Below are positions 22,801 through 37,800 of a stretch of DNA of 64,000 nucleotides, piece after piece. Each line of letters starts with the position of its first letter. Within the stretch, counting starts at the first letter, position 1. The notes beneath the pieces are model-generated. The model worked only from the letters and a program-made list of their open reading frames with translations. It was not told the origin of the DNA and searched no databases. Made by a program: the position numbers and the translations under genes. Source of the stretch: Trichostrongylus colubriformis (lineage: Eukaryota; Nematoda; Chromadorea; Rhabditida; Trichostrongylidae). The stretch covers positions 30,687,686-30,751,685 of the forward strand of contig OZ022261.1 in NCBI GenBank assembly GCA_963978905.1. The letters are read 5' to 3'.

Positions 22801-25800
22801 AGTTTTTCGGTAGTTTCGATGTGAATTGAAGTTGCCTGCGCCGCCGCTTCGCTTGACCTGATTTGATTCGAGTGTCCTAACGCGCATCGGTCCAGAGGGT
22901 ACTCTCATTACTCTCTTGGTGTAACGTCAAAAAAGTGTCCATATCCAAATTCTGTGCAAGGTTCCAAGTGCCCATTTATCTTATACACTAAACGGCAGAA
23001 AAAAAAGCTCCAATGAAAGCGTTTTCTCTCCATTCAGACAATTCAGGCCCCAAATCACGATAGGTTCAGAACAAAGTGTTTGGTTATTCCGGAAGGGTTG
23101 GACTGCTGACCGTCTGCCAAATGCAAGTCTGCTTCTAAACTTTTAAGCAACCTCCTCCACTCTCTAATCACTTTAGGAACCACCGTAACCTGTTGTATAT
23201 CATATTTAATTGTTTTCTTGGTTCTGTTTTGCATTTATCATGTTCATAAATGTATACCAGTTATGAGGTACTCAGTGTTCAGTGAAATTACGTGATTCTT
23301 TTATTCAAACTTCACCGCAACTTTCGGTTAATGAGTTCTAATAAAAAAATTGAGAGTTCGTGCTCATTTCGTTTCTACAAAATCAGTATCGCAATAGTTA
23401 CGGTAGTGAACGGAAAGCCTAATTTTGCTGTGCGCTAGTGTAGGGCATAAGCTGTAAGGAAAGAGACTGTATCGATATGAAGCTGTGTATTTCACAAATT
23501 TCGAGTTGTATGTAAACTCACCAGCGTAATTATTTCCTTCCATCCGCAATTTTAAATTAAACGAGCGACAAATTTTCTTGGATTCTGAAGCGCTTTATAG
23601 ACGACATTTTAGGTATCACAAAATCATACCCGTTTCTTCAGAGGATGTAATCGGGTACAGCTGTGCACATTTGGCAATCATATCGTGATTCAGATAGAGG
23701 AAGAGATGGGCGGGTGGAGTAGCGAGGAGCGGGTGGGGGGTCGTTAGTGGCTCGGATAAACAACTTCTACAGTATCCCGAAGTTTCAGCTTTTGTGGGTG
23801 CATTGAGCAGTGAAAATTGTTATTTTTGATGTGAAATCGGCATCCTTTCTACAGTCTGTCGTTCTCAGCCTAAAATTTACAAAAGGCAAATCAATTTAAA
23901 GCCAGGAATCCTTGGTCTATAACGCTTCTGATGTATTTGAGACCTTATTAAGGTCTGCGTCGGTTTATTTTAACGTACTTGTGCTAGAACTACATTTTTC
24001 TTCTCACATTGCTGTAGCTAACCATAAACGCGTCATGGTAGTATTTCAAGAATATCTGCGGTTTAATGGTGTGATAGCCTCTGGATCTATTATTGTGAAT
24101 GTTGCCATTTTTTGTGAACATTTGATAGATCTTAAAACCGGTCTCGATTTTTCTGCATCGGAAACACATTTAGATTATCCCTAATCTTACATCCGTAGTT
24201 TTTAAAACCGATTAAAACAAGTAAGGATGTGTGCCATTAAAACAGGAAATTCGCATCGCGACGTCTACAAGCTCAAGGGGCCGTACTAGTACGGCTCGAA
24301 GCCTGATGACTGTGTCCTACGCCTTAGTTTAAACGTAATCGCCTCGGGACCCATCCAATACGGCTTCCGAGTTTTGTATCAGTCGCACGGTGCGCAATTT
24401 GCAGCCCCGCGTCCTAAAAGCAGCAACAAAAAGTGATTTTTCCCCAGTAATCTTCGTATAATGTGTCTCTGGCTATCCTTCCCAAATATTATGTTATTAC
24501 TTCGATATTATATGACACAGTATAGAAAATATGTGATTTTTTCTGCCATTACTATTGGTGAGAATTCTTGAATTCTGAAATTTTCAAAAATTTCAGCATT
24601 GCACATACATCAAAGCAATGGTTCCATAATAGTGCTCGTATCGAATGTGTCTCTGGCTATTTTTTTCGAATGCTCAGGATTATCTATTACTTTTCTGTGA
24701 CTTAGTATTAGTAGAAGTTTTTGAATTTTCATGTCCATTGAAAGGGTAAAGTTGTTCTGCTGATACCAATGCTTACGGACATCCATTAAATTTCTTCTTC
24801 TTCAGTTTTTGAAACGTTCAATAATTTTTATTAATTGCCAGCATTTCCACATTTCAGAGTGAAACACAAACACATATTTTCCAGATTGGCTCAGATCACG
24901 CGATGAGGCGGCTCCCGTTCCCTTAGCGTGCGTTTATCCATAAAGGGACCAGCTAGGCACTTGTCGCGCGCAGTGACGCACTCTGTGTGGCGAAGTGGCC
25001 TAATTCGAGTGTCATGCACACAACGTTTCCTTACTCTATCCCAGAACAATGAGATTAATTTGTAATTGTATGATTCAACAGGCACGGTACTCCTACACTA
25101 TCAACCCGTACTTACAGCACCGTGCCAACTAAGTTGTAATATGAGTTATGAGGTATGGTGAGCAGTGAGGTGAGGACTTTTCATGTAATTGAGCCCACAT
25201 GTAACCTCATAAGAATACATAGCGCTGCACTTTAAGGGATGCCTATGCAATTACACCATCCCTTCCTTTCTTTTCCTCTAATCGTTACATTTTCCTCCTT
25301 TTCTGACGAAATTATCGCAGCTGAAATCGTACGTTACTGACGTAGTTTGATCCCCAGTCGATTAATGAGCGAATCTTTGCTCATTTGGTGCTAGAGCATT
25401 GTTTGGTCATCCTGGGTCACTATTTAACCCTCATGTTTCTACAAAGTGCATGAGTTCAGATCACCTAAGATCGAGTTCTTAGTCTAAGAATCCTCGAGGA
25501 GCGGAATGTGTCTCATCTTCCAGAAGGTACCTTCCAGAGGGTACCGTATTCGCTAGGGTAAGGTAAGGCTGAGCGAGTTGACAGAGGAAGACGTCGGAAT
25601 GGGGAAGTAAAGAGTGTTAAGTCCGATTTCAGGTTAACACTTCCATCAAGAGGAAAGGAATGTGAATTTGTGTTGTTGCAACGATAGTTGATACTATTAA
25701 TGAAAATAATGAAGTTATAGGTAATTTCGTACAGCCAAGCAGGTGTTTATCTAGGGCGCAATTATGAGCGCCTAAAAAGTCATTATTGTGGTCCCGATGT

Positions 25801-28800
25801 TTGACTTCGAGACATATTTTGCGGGTATTCAAAGAGGGTATTCATGTGCGAGGCCAAACGCTCTCCTCTCGATTGTTCCCCCCCTTAGGCTAGCACGACC
25901 ACGAACGACGGCAACGCCGATGGCCAGTCTTTCTACAATGTGCGCTCCCTCACTAATCATCTGTTTCGTGTTCACATCCTTCCATTTCAACTCTCGTATT
26001 TCATTCGTTATGCTCATGCCGAAGACTTGTTGAGAAAAACCAAATTTTAAACGAGTTTTCACATGAGTCTCTGCAGGAGCCTTAGTCCAATCTGAACTCC
26101 TGATCATATGTTTGAACCGAGATGTTACCATGGTACAATTACCCAACGTATACTCAATCATAATTACCGGTTGAAACTGCAAAATCCATGACCTTCGCTC
26201 ATAACTTACTGTACTGAATAAACATGCTAGTATTTCTTCAGCTAGTAAAAACTTCGAAATCTTCCGTTTCCGTGAAAACTTTTTTACCTTTGGGTAAAGG
26301 GGATCTGTGACATACATACACATAATGTACATTTAGTGGAGGCAAGGTATTTGTATTACTTAAACCGTTCATGTCATAAGTATTGATTGAAAGTACTAGA
26401 GGTTCAATACTTATTCCAATGGATGTTTTTACAGTCCACCGATTACCGACAAGTCCAGTTTCACGTTTCATTCAATGACCGGATTGAAAAGCTTTTAATA
26501 CCCTGTCATTACTATTGTTTTACAAAAATGACACAGAAATTGAAGAGTAGCACTTTTTTTCAAATTGTGATTAACTGGCACTAGTGACTATTACAAGCGG
26601 GCAGATCATTTGAACTGCTTCAGTTCTCTTCCTCTGCGAAGAAACTGAGAATTTCCCGAATCTGATTAGAAGAAAAGTATCTTCGTTTCTCCTTTTCCAT
26701 AACACTTCTTATTTCGTACCTTGTTATGGCTCTGAGCATGGCTGCATCTGAATTACATCGAGTTTGTTCATACTGTTCGTTCATCGTCTCAAGTCGTTCG
26801 ATCGATTATCGATTTCCACACGACAATATTTTGCCCACATATTTAGGCTTCATGTTGTTGCTTTTCAGGAACGTCACCGCCGCGTGATGTCACGTCGCCC
26901 ATCGTCTCCACTGACAAAATCCGAGAACTTCCGAATCGCAAGTCAACTGCACAATCAGCACAAATTCGGTGTGTATTTTCATACTACGTTTCTGGCTGTT
27001 ACATTTCCCACTAACGCCATTTCCGCGCGCACGGTTTTTCCGCAGCCCTCATCGCTATGTTTTTTCGCTCTCACGGCAATGTGCTCATTTCACCGAAAAC
27101 AAATATTTCAACGGCCAGTTTTTTCCACAGTCTAAGTCCACATCGATCATCACGCTGTGGTGTGCAATCGATGAGAAACATCGCTCTCCAATGCCTATAT
27201 AATATGAGTGTATGTTGAGTTCTGAAAAAAAAACGAGCATGGATCGCCGTGACGGACGTCGTTTCTCGTGTCTCCCCATCACGGCTGTAGCGAGCCTAGT
27301 CTTCGCCGTCAAATCGTGTCGTTCGGCGTGCGATTTTGGGATTAGATCGTGAAAGGCGCTGGCAAATGCCCAAAACAAGTATTCTTCTCCGGACCTACTT
27401 AAGTGAAATACGAGTACCGATGAAAAACTACCGCCGATTGCACTTTGTCTGGGACCGCACGCAAACATTAAGTGTTTAAGTATTGAAATGCGCTACTTGC
27501 CTTAGTTCTTGCAAGGATTATTCGGAATTCCAAAAAAAACACCAAAAAACGTTTTCCGTTCTTCACTTCGCAGAATTCATAAAAGTGGCGTGCTGTGTTT
27601 AATATCAGTCAATGCAGAAATACTCCAGCTTCCATCACCGAAATATGAAAGGATGAAACTTAAAACGTTAAGCGTTGCTTAGCGTCTTTTGAGTTGCGCC
27701 ACACATTTCACATCCATTGGGGATCTCAGTGGCTTTTTTGGAGTGGGGGGGGGGAGTGGGAGGAAAGTGGTGGGGGAACAGGAGCCAATATAAAAAATAT
27801 TTTCCTAGACAATTCAGTTACCAAGGCACCGTTTTTGGAGAGTGAAAAACTTGTTAAGCTCCCACTAATATTAGTCCGCGATTTGGTCCACGGAACATGC
27901 GCATAATAGCGGCGCTAGTTGTCATTACGCCACTTCTGCCGCACGCAGACCAACGAAATTAATGAAAATTGCACTAAATCATTTTCAGCAAATCATCTTA
28001 CCAGTTTCTATCACGCTTATCGAGGTTAACATGGAGCTCTTAAGGCAGCGATGATATTGTCCTACCACAGCTGCATATTAAGTTCTATAATGTACAGCCT
28101 GCCATATGAACTACCATACTCCCCAGAGTACACATAGATGTATAGTATACTATTATATTAAATGTACATAGAATCGTACTTATTTTGTATTGTACAATAT
28201 GCAATGGTAGAACCTCCTTGAAGTCCTCGTTCGCCGATTTTTCAAGCTCCATCATTACGAATGAGCATCAGAAGTTTTGTATCGAATTATGAATAACAAC
28301 GGCACAACGTGCCAGCTTAAGTTGTGGTTGGATCGAGGGACCAAAGTAAAAAGTTTGGCATAGGCTCAATCGAGTGTACTCCAAAACGCCCCTATTGAGT
28401 CAGTCACGCAAGAAGGCGGCGACCACCTTACAGCGTGACCATCAAGGCACATGACGGGTGCGGCGGTCCATTTCCAGTGTCCTGACGTACACCATTGTTT
28501 AGATCATTGGCTCTGCGCGGCTTCATAATTGCATCAAGCCTGGCTAAGTGTTGAATTACTCATTCAAAGTTTAATGTGTTTCTGATCCCAGAAGCTAGAA
28601 AATTCGATTGGTTCCAGCCCTAGGCAACTACACTAAGTGTCATCTTACATTTCATGTATACTTCTTGATGAAGGAGTTTTATAAAAATGCTTTTCAGGTG
28701 AAATAGCTCCACAAGATAGCGATACCGACAGTGGAATCTGTGCCGATTCCGATCAACCGTCACCTAGGCCGGTCGAGATTCCACTACTTTTCACCTCCAA

Positions 28801-31800
28801 CAATTATGCCGACTACCTCGTACCAGATAACTGCAGGTGCAGTGAAGATTTGAGTCTGTAAAGGGACGCCGAATTTTGAAAAAAAGAAATGCTCCTGGCA
28901 GGCAAAGTTTTTTTTTCTGTTTTGTGGTGGTTAGGTAGATCAGTAGATGAAATATAATAGTTGACAACGTGCCGACAGAAATACCGTAATCATTGTTGGA
29001 GTCATTACTTTTCATTTCTCAAACCGTGTTATTATAAGCAGGTTGCGCCACTGTCATTTGCACGTTACGTTGTAATTTGGTCACTTCGTGCTGGGCCAAG
29101 TTTAGAGTTACGTATCGCGCTGCGCAATTGAAGGACAACTCAGACTGGTCGGTATTAGATCCTGGCCGTTTTCGTGCGCTCTTGAGTGGTTGTGGGGGCG
29201 ACCCCGTTCACAGCTTTTGCAATATTTTTTTGATTGATGGCTGCTTCGCCACCATACGACAATCGCGGACACGGGATACTGCGGCGCAGGAGGCGCAAGG
29301 AGGGAGGAGAGGGGAGAACCGCCTGACTGAATGCGTGCAGAAAAGGCATTTCGGTCTAATGTAGCGTGTGGATGGTTTCTCTGTTGCAGTGTGTGCTCTC
29401 ATGGCAGTCTACCAGTGAAACACTTCAACTTCACTTTACAATATCTTCTCCCGGTCTTTTCTGTTTCTGTGCTTTCATAAAGTACCGTGGGTAATATCAC
29501 AAAAACTGAGACAGCGATTTTTCCTTAATAATTTTTCCCTCAAATTCATTTTTTTATTCGCCAGTGCTTGATAATCATATGTTGTCCTTGTAGTTTTGTT
29601 CGAGTGCCCATTACTGTTCGTGCTATTCTTGGAATTATTTGCTACTACGTTCCTGGGAATCCTTCTAGTATCCTGAAACAAGCCTTGAGGCAGCATTAGA
29701 GGTAATGAGGAAAACCGAGACTAGGAAGACATGTCAACTGTAAAGGAAATAACTTTTTCAATGATATTGGCGAAATTCCCGTTGAGGAGGTCGTCTCAGT
29801 CTCCTGATAGCGACTTTGCTTCGGTCCGATGAGGGTGGACGGCAAATAGTTGTGCAAGGCGCTAGCTCTCTCGTCCTCTGTATCAGTCCCTTCAGTGATG
29901 CAGAGGGTGCGAAAGTACATCTTTGATAAGGATTTGTACGAAAAGAATACCTTGCTATCTGACGGGTTTCTAATCGTTTTATTCAGTTCTTTCTCTACTC
30001 TCTATGATATTTGGCATTTCTACTTCGTATTCACCTTCACCGTTGAATGACCCTGAAAGGCGTCTTTGATCTGTGCTCCTTCGAACAGCGACGAGCAGTT
30101 TGAGGACAGCAGCTTGATGATATTATGTTCAAGATCTGGGTAATGATGGACTGTACAGTGAATTGAGAGCACTTTGTTTTAATTTTTCAATTTACAAGTC
30201 TCTATTTCTGTCATCAACAGGATGTGTTAGAGTGTGTTATCAATGACTTTCTTTGATATCTTTAATAATGCTTGAATTTCCCTTTCTGAACCGCCGGTTG
30301 ATACATCGAAGAAACTGGTTAGTGTCGATCCACTAAATCATAATTTCGAGGTCTGTTTCTTTGCGAAATTCTTCAGAAACCGGAAATACTAGAGGCCGGA
30401 CTGACCGTATGGGAGGATGTAGTGGGCCAGTATGGAGTGAACAAGCACGGTGTTTGAAATGGTTATGCGTCAGGTCACTTCAACCAGGTTACGTGAGGAG
30501 ACGGCTATTTGCGCCCTTTGCCGCGCTCAATTCGCAACTGGACCAGCAAGGGACTTGCTGGGCACGACGACGCGATTCGCATGGCGCGATGACCCATTTA
30601 GAGTGTGATTAGACACTCAAATATCCATAAAGAAATAAGCTCAGAGCTGCCATATTCGATTCCTCTATAAGGTATCCTGCGTGAAGTCTCATCAATACTA
30701 TCAGTTGAATGTGACAATCGCAGTTGTCCAGTTTAGCACTAAAATGAACAAAATGCCCGGCATGTTTCCTATTATGAAACGGTAATGATGTCATCCTCAC
30801 TATCTTTTTCACCGAGGAGATTTCCGGACAAGTCAAGTGTGCCATCATCTAATCCCCGGTTTTCTTCGAAAACTCCCCTAATCATTTATGTCTAGCATCA
30901 GTTGTGTTTCCTGTAGTTGTTTAGCACTAGTACCTCGAAAAAAAAAAAGGCTAAAGCATCATTTTAAAAGGTATGGCAATAGATTATGCCTTCCTCAACC
31001 ATAACTATCGATCTTTTGCCACCACAGGTAAACAGCATCTTCTTTCCTCAACCTTGATCATTCGTTTGGTGGAGTCTACACAAATGCACATGATTATCTT
31101 TCCAAATATATTTGATTGAATATGCAGATTTATGTGACTAATATAGTTTATAGTGATGTGTGATCTATATAGATTTATATAGATTTATTTGATTGGAGAC
31201 AGTGAGTGATAGAAGTAAATCAAGTCGGAGAAGTCTTAGAGTGAGTTATTCGTGTCAAAGTTGGGGGTGTTGGCGAAACTCCCGATGAAATGACCTTCTC
31301 TGAGCTTTGAAGAGACTGTCTTTTCACCTTGTTTGAACCAACTTGTTTTAACATGACCCGCCCCTTTCTTGACGTGGCCCACCCCCTTCGGTATCAATGC
31401 TGGAAAGGGAGTATTATACCTCGAGCTTTTGACTGCTTCATTCCGTTTTTCTCCACTTCCGTACTACCAAGCATCTTTATTTATACACGAAAACCCAAGC
31501 TCCCCCCACCTCTGTTTTTGGAATGCTCTCATATTACACACACTAAAAATCAGATATATTAGTTTTTACATAGTTTTTGATTTTTGCTCTCCAAAAAAAA
31601 TTCGGTACGGCTAGATATCTCCGTCTAAGTTCTAGTTTATACTTCGGAAAAAATCTTTTTCATCACCTTTTGTGATGAATTCAATAGAATAGCACATATT
31701 TTGGTGACTGTTCAGTTGTCCTTGACTTTCGAGCATCCTTCGAGATGTTCCAGAAGGCCTTGCAAAAATGTTAGAAAACCTGTGTCGTAGTTCAATGTGA

Positions 31801-34800
31801 AACCTTCCTTGACAATCAGTGCAACTGCAGGCGGTGGTAGAAATGACACACATTCAGAGAATACCAAAAAAGGTGTTCAGTGATTATCCATCCTTCCATA
31901 TATGGAATGCATTCCAATTCAGAAGAATGAAATATTCAGTGTTGATCAATCCTTTTTTCTGATTTTGACATGCAATCCACTTCGAGTCAAAAACGTAGTG
32001 ATATTTGCCGAAAGACTCACTCCACATACTTCCTGCTCCAAGAAACACTGTACACTCAATATTATGTTCGGTTTTAATGTATGCTTTCACATTCAGTGAC
32101 TTCTCAAAGGCATCAGCATATTATTGCGTATTTTCACAGCTGAGTGCAAAGCGCCACCCCCATTCCACGTTGAGGATATGTAATGCTGTTCTCTAAGAAG
32201 CACTGCATGTCGGAACATTCGTGCCTCACGCGTAGACCACAACAGCAGATAAATACATCGATTAAGTGACCAATACGCACATAAGAACCTCGATAGCACT
32301 ATCAGATGGAAATGGCTGTTGGTGGCTACATGTTCCGATTTGCCATAGCCACCAATAGCCATTTCCATCTGTCTGATGCATTGCAATGAATTTCCACGTT
32401 CGTAATGATAACCGCTCCTGAGTGCACTTTGCTGCCTGTAGGGGTAGAATTAAAACAGTAATTTTGGTTGCCGCACTAGTGGGCGTGGCCTCGCTAATGG
32501 GCGGGGTTACATTGACCCAGCGCAGGTTAAGATGTGATAAGCTCAGATATTAAGATGCGGTAGCCTAGGTCTCAGCCGCATATGCTGTGCCCTCACGCTG
32601 TTGATCCCTATCTTGCAAGCATCAACGCGTCAAAACTCCATTTGTTATCCGTCCTTTTTCAAAAAGGATTAGTGATGTGCAGCAATTACCGAACAACATT
32701 TACATCTTCCATATTTAAAGGGTCAGGATCATACCATTCATAAAAATGTGTTTGGGGATCAATCCCGACAATACAGCGGTTGTTTTTGGAAGAGAAATAT
32801 GCTGATTCTATGTGGAACATTTTACACTGTCCTCGAGATACTACGCCTTAAATTGTATGCATCCCTTACTGCGCATCACAACACATCACAGATCCGAATG
32901 ATTCAATTCTGTCCGCTTTTCACACTAAAAAAACGGGAAGGAGGAAGTCGCGATTCGCTTAGAAACTGGCTAAAAATTCACATTCGTCCATTATCATTGA
33001 GGAATTTTTCAAATGCGTGTACTGACTATTTTAGTGCTGTTTCCTTTAACTTTTTTATAAGGAATGTGCGTGGAACTTTTGTATTTCCTACATACTCTGA
33101 ATATCGAAATAGCGTGCCCACTGCTTAAGTAGGAACTAGAGACCCGGAAAGAAGGGAAAATTCGCTCCAGTTTCCAAGAAAATCTGTAAAAGCAAAAATA
33201 ATAGCTTGTTCATTTTCTGCCGTAAATTTCCCGCCTGTAAACTTCCATGAGTGTTCCCGGTGGGAAGTTTACATAGTGTAACTTATAACGCGATTTTGGG
33301 GATTCATATGCTTGTTCCATGATACGGCCTACTCCATCCATTCGAGAGCTTTTTGCTGAGAGTTCACTTCTATACGACCAGTTGAAACACTAAATTACTA
33401 GCAATCCCTTCTTGTGATGCGCCGCGTATTCCATTCCATTCAGAATCGTGGTGGCAGGTGAATCCGATTAGGTAAGTCTAATAATACAGTGCTTTTATTC
33501 TCGCAAACAATCTGGTACCAGTTCACCTTCTAAGAGGTGATGGAATGCTTGGTTAACCTGGGCCGGCATTGATGCCGGATTTGATCCTCACGCCGTGAGC
33601 ATGGGAAGCGCGCCACCCATCCCTAAACCACCTCCGCCATCTATGTACCCCATTGTAAATAGTATGATCATCTTATCCGTCCGATGCCCCTTTTCCTCCT
33701 CACTCGTTATAAAATACAACTGAATTACCCTTATTCCGGGGACCATTTAAAGACACCGTAAGGGAGTAATTTTGGCTTACGGTAGAACAGACGTAGTGTG
33801 GACGAGTTCAAGTGACCGCCATTGCACAAACTCGCCAATTTGACGCCTTGGCATGGTGCCAAGAGAAGATGTTTCCATTATAAAGTTGTTCATTCCTTTT
33901 ACCTTCTCCTTTGTTCTTTCTTATATTGTTTCTAGATGTACTTACATGAATGTTAATGTAGTTGGGAATGGCCACTCCACTGCGCTGGGGGTCAGGTGCT
34001 ACAACTAAAGTTGGCCCGCGGCCGTCTCCCACAGCGGACAACTCGGAACGCCAGTGCGATGATGCGAATGAGGCGCGAATACACACCGCAGCGATGCACT
34101 TTTGAGTTCGGGTTTTTTCACCGATTATCGCTTCTAACCTTCTGCGTTCGTTACGAAATGCTCATTTCTTTGTATGATTCTCTTGTTTCGGACCCCCTTC
34201 CGGTTCCTTTAATAATGAGTGAATAGACTCCATAAATATGTATCAACCACTGCCTGAAAACTCTTAGAGATTACGAATCGCTTACTTTATAAACTTAGCT
34301 TTCCTGTAGCTTTCGATAACGTGAAATTAGTCTTCACTGAACCACGGTTTCGAATAAAAGATGAGAAACTTTATTCACATACGTTGACATCATCGGACGT
34401 TGATCTAATTCAGGAGTGCGTTTCCTTGTGAATATTGCAATTTTGAAAAAGCAGTTGTGAAAATGTGTTTGCACTATATCATCAGATACGGCATGTGTAA
34501 TGGAAAACGTTTTTTGAAAATCGAGTTGAAGCCTCATCACCATAGGCAGACCTGTTTCTGTAATAGCTGAACGTTTTAAATGTTTTACATATTCGATTAC
34601 AATTTTTCGTTTTTTTTTCGTTTGATGGATCAGCTAATAAAGTGATGGAACCGGCCCCTCATACAGGGTCAAACGGTGGGTTGTAGAATTTTTTTGCTAA
34701 ATATGACCCTCTTTACCACTGCTACCTAGTACAAAGTATGGTTATCGATTGGCGACTTTTCAACGATCTCTTGATCGCCCCAAAGCCACTGAAAATTTAA

Positions 34801-37800
34801 GTGAGTATTGTCTGAGAACTTTTACATCAAATTTCCCCTCTTTTCTCAAGCCGAGAGGCGACCTGAACGGATACTGCTGCATTTTCTTACTTGTATAGAA
34901 ACCTGATCCCAGATCATCCTGCTGTTACCTTTTCCATAACTTTGCGAATAGTAATTTTTCGAACTGTGTGCAGAATCTTCATTACGGTCTACACTTATAA
35001 TTCCTTGTATCCATACAGTAAGGAACCATGTTGTTGGTATACCTCTAAGGCGGTTATATGGGTAGTATAGGAAACGAAAACTCTTTAAGTGAGTCACCCA
35101 AATGACTGCTAGGGTTTGGAAAAGGGCGCGCCTCTGAGCTTCAGAAGGGGTGTCGTTTAAGATACGTAGTTTCCACCACTTTTATCCCAGGCCGCCCCTT
35201 TTAAGAATCAGCAAAGGAAAGCAGGTCATATCTCGCAGGTTTTTTATCGTCTAATTCCCTTTTTTTCTCACTTTCATGATACTAAGCACCTCGACTTTCA
35301 TATACATATTCAATGATCTTTTCGTACTCGACCCAAACTACCTTCACCACTGCCTTAAATCGCCTTGGTTCCATTTGTCAACTTTTCATTAATCTTTTCC
35401 AACTTATGGTCCTAGGAATGCTGCCATTCAAAGCGCCTGCATCAGAGTGTCACATATGCACCGTAGATATGAGCCCTACTCGAGCCACTTGTGACTCTCC
35501 TTCAACCGGAAGTTGACCGATACTAGGCCCGGAAATAGGTGATAGACAAAAGATTTTATTTAATATTGTAGGAATTGTAAGAATTTGTAAAAAACCTGCA
35601 AATGACAAACTGCGACTTTATTGAGTGAGCTACATGCATCTTCCACACTCTTCCTCATTGTTGCATGTAGTTCGAATGACTGAAGCATCTGAGTCTGATT
35701 AACGATAGAGCACGCTTGAAGGCGCACTTCGCGATAACCACATTAGTCGACTTACCTTCCTGGGGCAGCAGATCCTTGGGTAGCTGTCTAGTATGTACTC
35801 TTTTTGTGTCGCCACGGCGCGCCACCACGGCGCTCGAATCCACTTTGACTACACGCACTTGAGCTCCTTTTGGCCGCGTTCATACTTCGCGCCGGCACGG
35901 CGTGGTTGAGCTGACAGGCAGTGGGGCTGAGTGGTACGGGGAGGTGCACAGATGGCGCAGGCAACCAGACATGGTGGCACATGCGGAGAGGCAGAAACAC
36001 GCAGCCACGCCTTGCCGCCAAGACCGCGAAGTATAAACGCGACCCTATGTGAAAGCTGAGCTGAAAGGCCATGGTAAGCGTGGGTTCAAGCGGGTGTAGC
36101 TCCAAGGATAACTACCCAAAGAGATTGTCTTGTTATATCGGAGCGGTTTCATTGTACTATCAGAACCGCTCTTTACGTACATATGAAAGTGTCAGTGATA
36201 AGAAAATAAAAATATGAGACACCATTAACGCCATAGACCTTATTGGCTACTACCATTCCATGTTATAGTACATTCAGCACGCGGATACATCGCTCTTAAT
36301 TTTGCTGGCCATCCATCATAGTGGCACAATTCCCTGAAATTGCTTGCGAGAAATGGCTATGTGAATTTGCAGATTTTAAACAACGTTTGAATCATCGGCG
36401 CAGATCCTGTGCCAAACAACTCCTTGCAGCGCAAATTCCTTTTAACAATATGGTCTGAGGCTGTTTTTAACTTTTTTTTCTTCTAGGCAACATTTTAATC
36501 GCTATCCACATCGTCTCTGCGATATGTATGTAGCAAAAAAACTACTGGTTACTACTAGGAACGTTCATTCTCATGTCATATGAAATGTGATTTCGCTAAG
36601 GTGTGAAGAGGTCAAATATGTCTCTGGATATGAAAAGAATATATCTGTCGGAATTTATTATCCGCAGCAATGACCCGGGTTTTCACATCGCAATTTCTAG
36701 CAAAAAGTATTTCGGAACCTTTATCAAATTGGAACTCGGCAGGGATACGATCACCACAGTTTTCATCTATGCGGATTACGTGCCTATAACCGCGGAGCTT
36801 GTGGAGCAATACGGCAGCGGTCACGTGATGATGAGGCCATGTTCATACTCAGCGTCCGTAGGGCGTGGCTGCGTTCACAGCAGCGAGGCAGAGTGGCACG
36901 TGGAGATGCAGAAACGACGCAACCAGCGAGGGACGATGGCATAGGCGAGCCACGCCCTACCGTCGGACCGTATATTATAAACGCGCCCTGACGCGATGAA
37001 GGAAGCAAATTGAAACAGGGGCACGTCCTCGCCGACAATTGTAAAAAGGTGTTCGGGGGCAATTCAAATAGATATAGACTATTTTTTTACTTTCGCGTTC
37101 AATCAGAATCAAAACTTCCTGTTTTTTGTGCTTTTTTCAAAATACTCCGCCTAATATACTGATTCTGAGGGGAAATAGAGCCACGAATTTTCCGTGCACG
37201 ATTACTTCACGGTTGCGTGGGTCTTTGTTATAAGACAGAAAAAAATCCCGCGACATTGTGCTCAGTTTTTACAGGGATGCTGAGTTATGGGCAAAGCTTT
37301 TGTCCCAGACCGGACTCCAATCCGCATTTCATGCTGTCCGCCTTCCTTTCGTTTCCCCCTTTACATACGCTGAGATCAGATTGTGCTCAGTATTGTTCAA
37401 GTCAATGTTTTTTATCTTTTTTTCTGATGGAGATGACCATAAAAGCATGGGACATTTGTAAGTTTAGAGCTGGAGTGATCCAGTGATCAAGACAAAAGTG
37501 AAGTGGATACTGATGACCGCACTAACTCAACGGGGCAGCTCTCTGTAGGAGTAATAATGCGGAGTAGCACCCAGTTTTATTGCCTTGATCGCCCCTAACG
37601 GTGTATTTGATTTGTATTCAGCGCCTAACATTCCTCTACGTCACTGTACAAAAAATTGAACCTCAAAATGTAGTAATACTGAGTTCCTTTCAGACGGCCG
37701 CCTACGACATCAGAGGCTGCCAGAAAACTACCTCAACGACCGACTGCTTCCAATTCAGGCATCCGCAACATAAAGTCGTATCGTGTTCGTTTCGCTGATG

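Larger units (their letters stand above)
28837..37693. other. Intron 3 of gene 1 (8.9 kb)
   Basis: Holds H, D, E and F family repeats, the hairpins at 32303 and 33236 and the two-strand open segment at 36603-36944. No exon that fits the phase (two bases in, one base out) was seen inside it. Confidence 0.5.
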
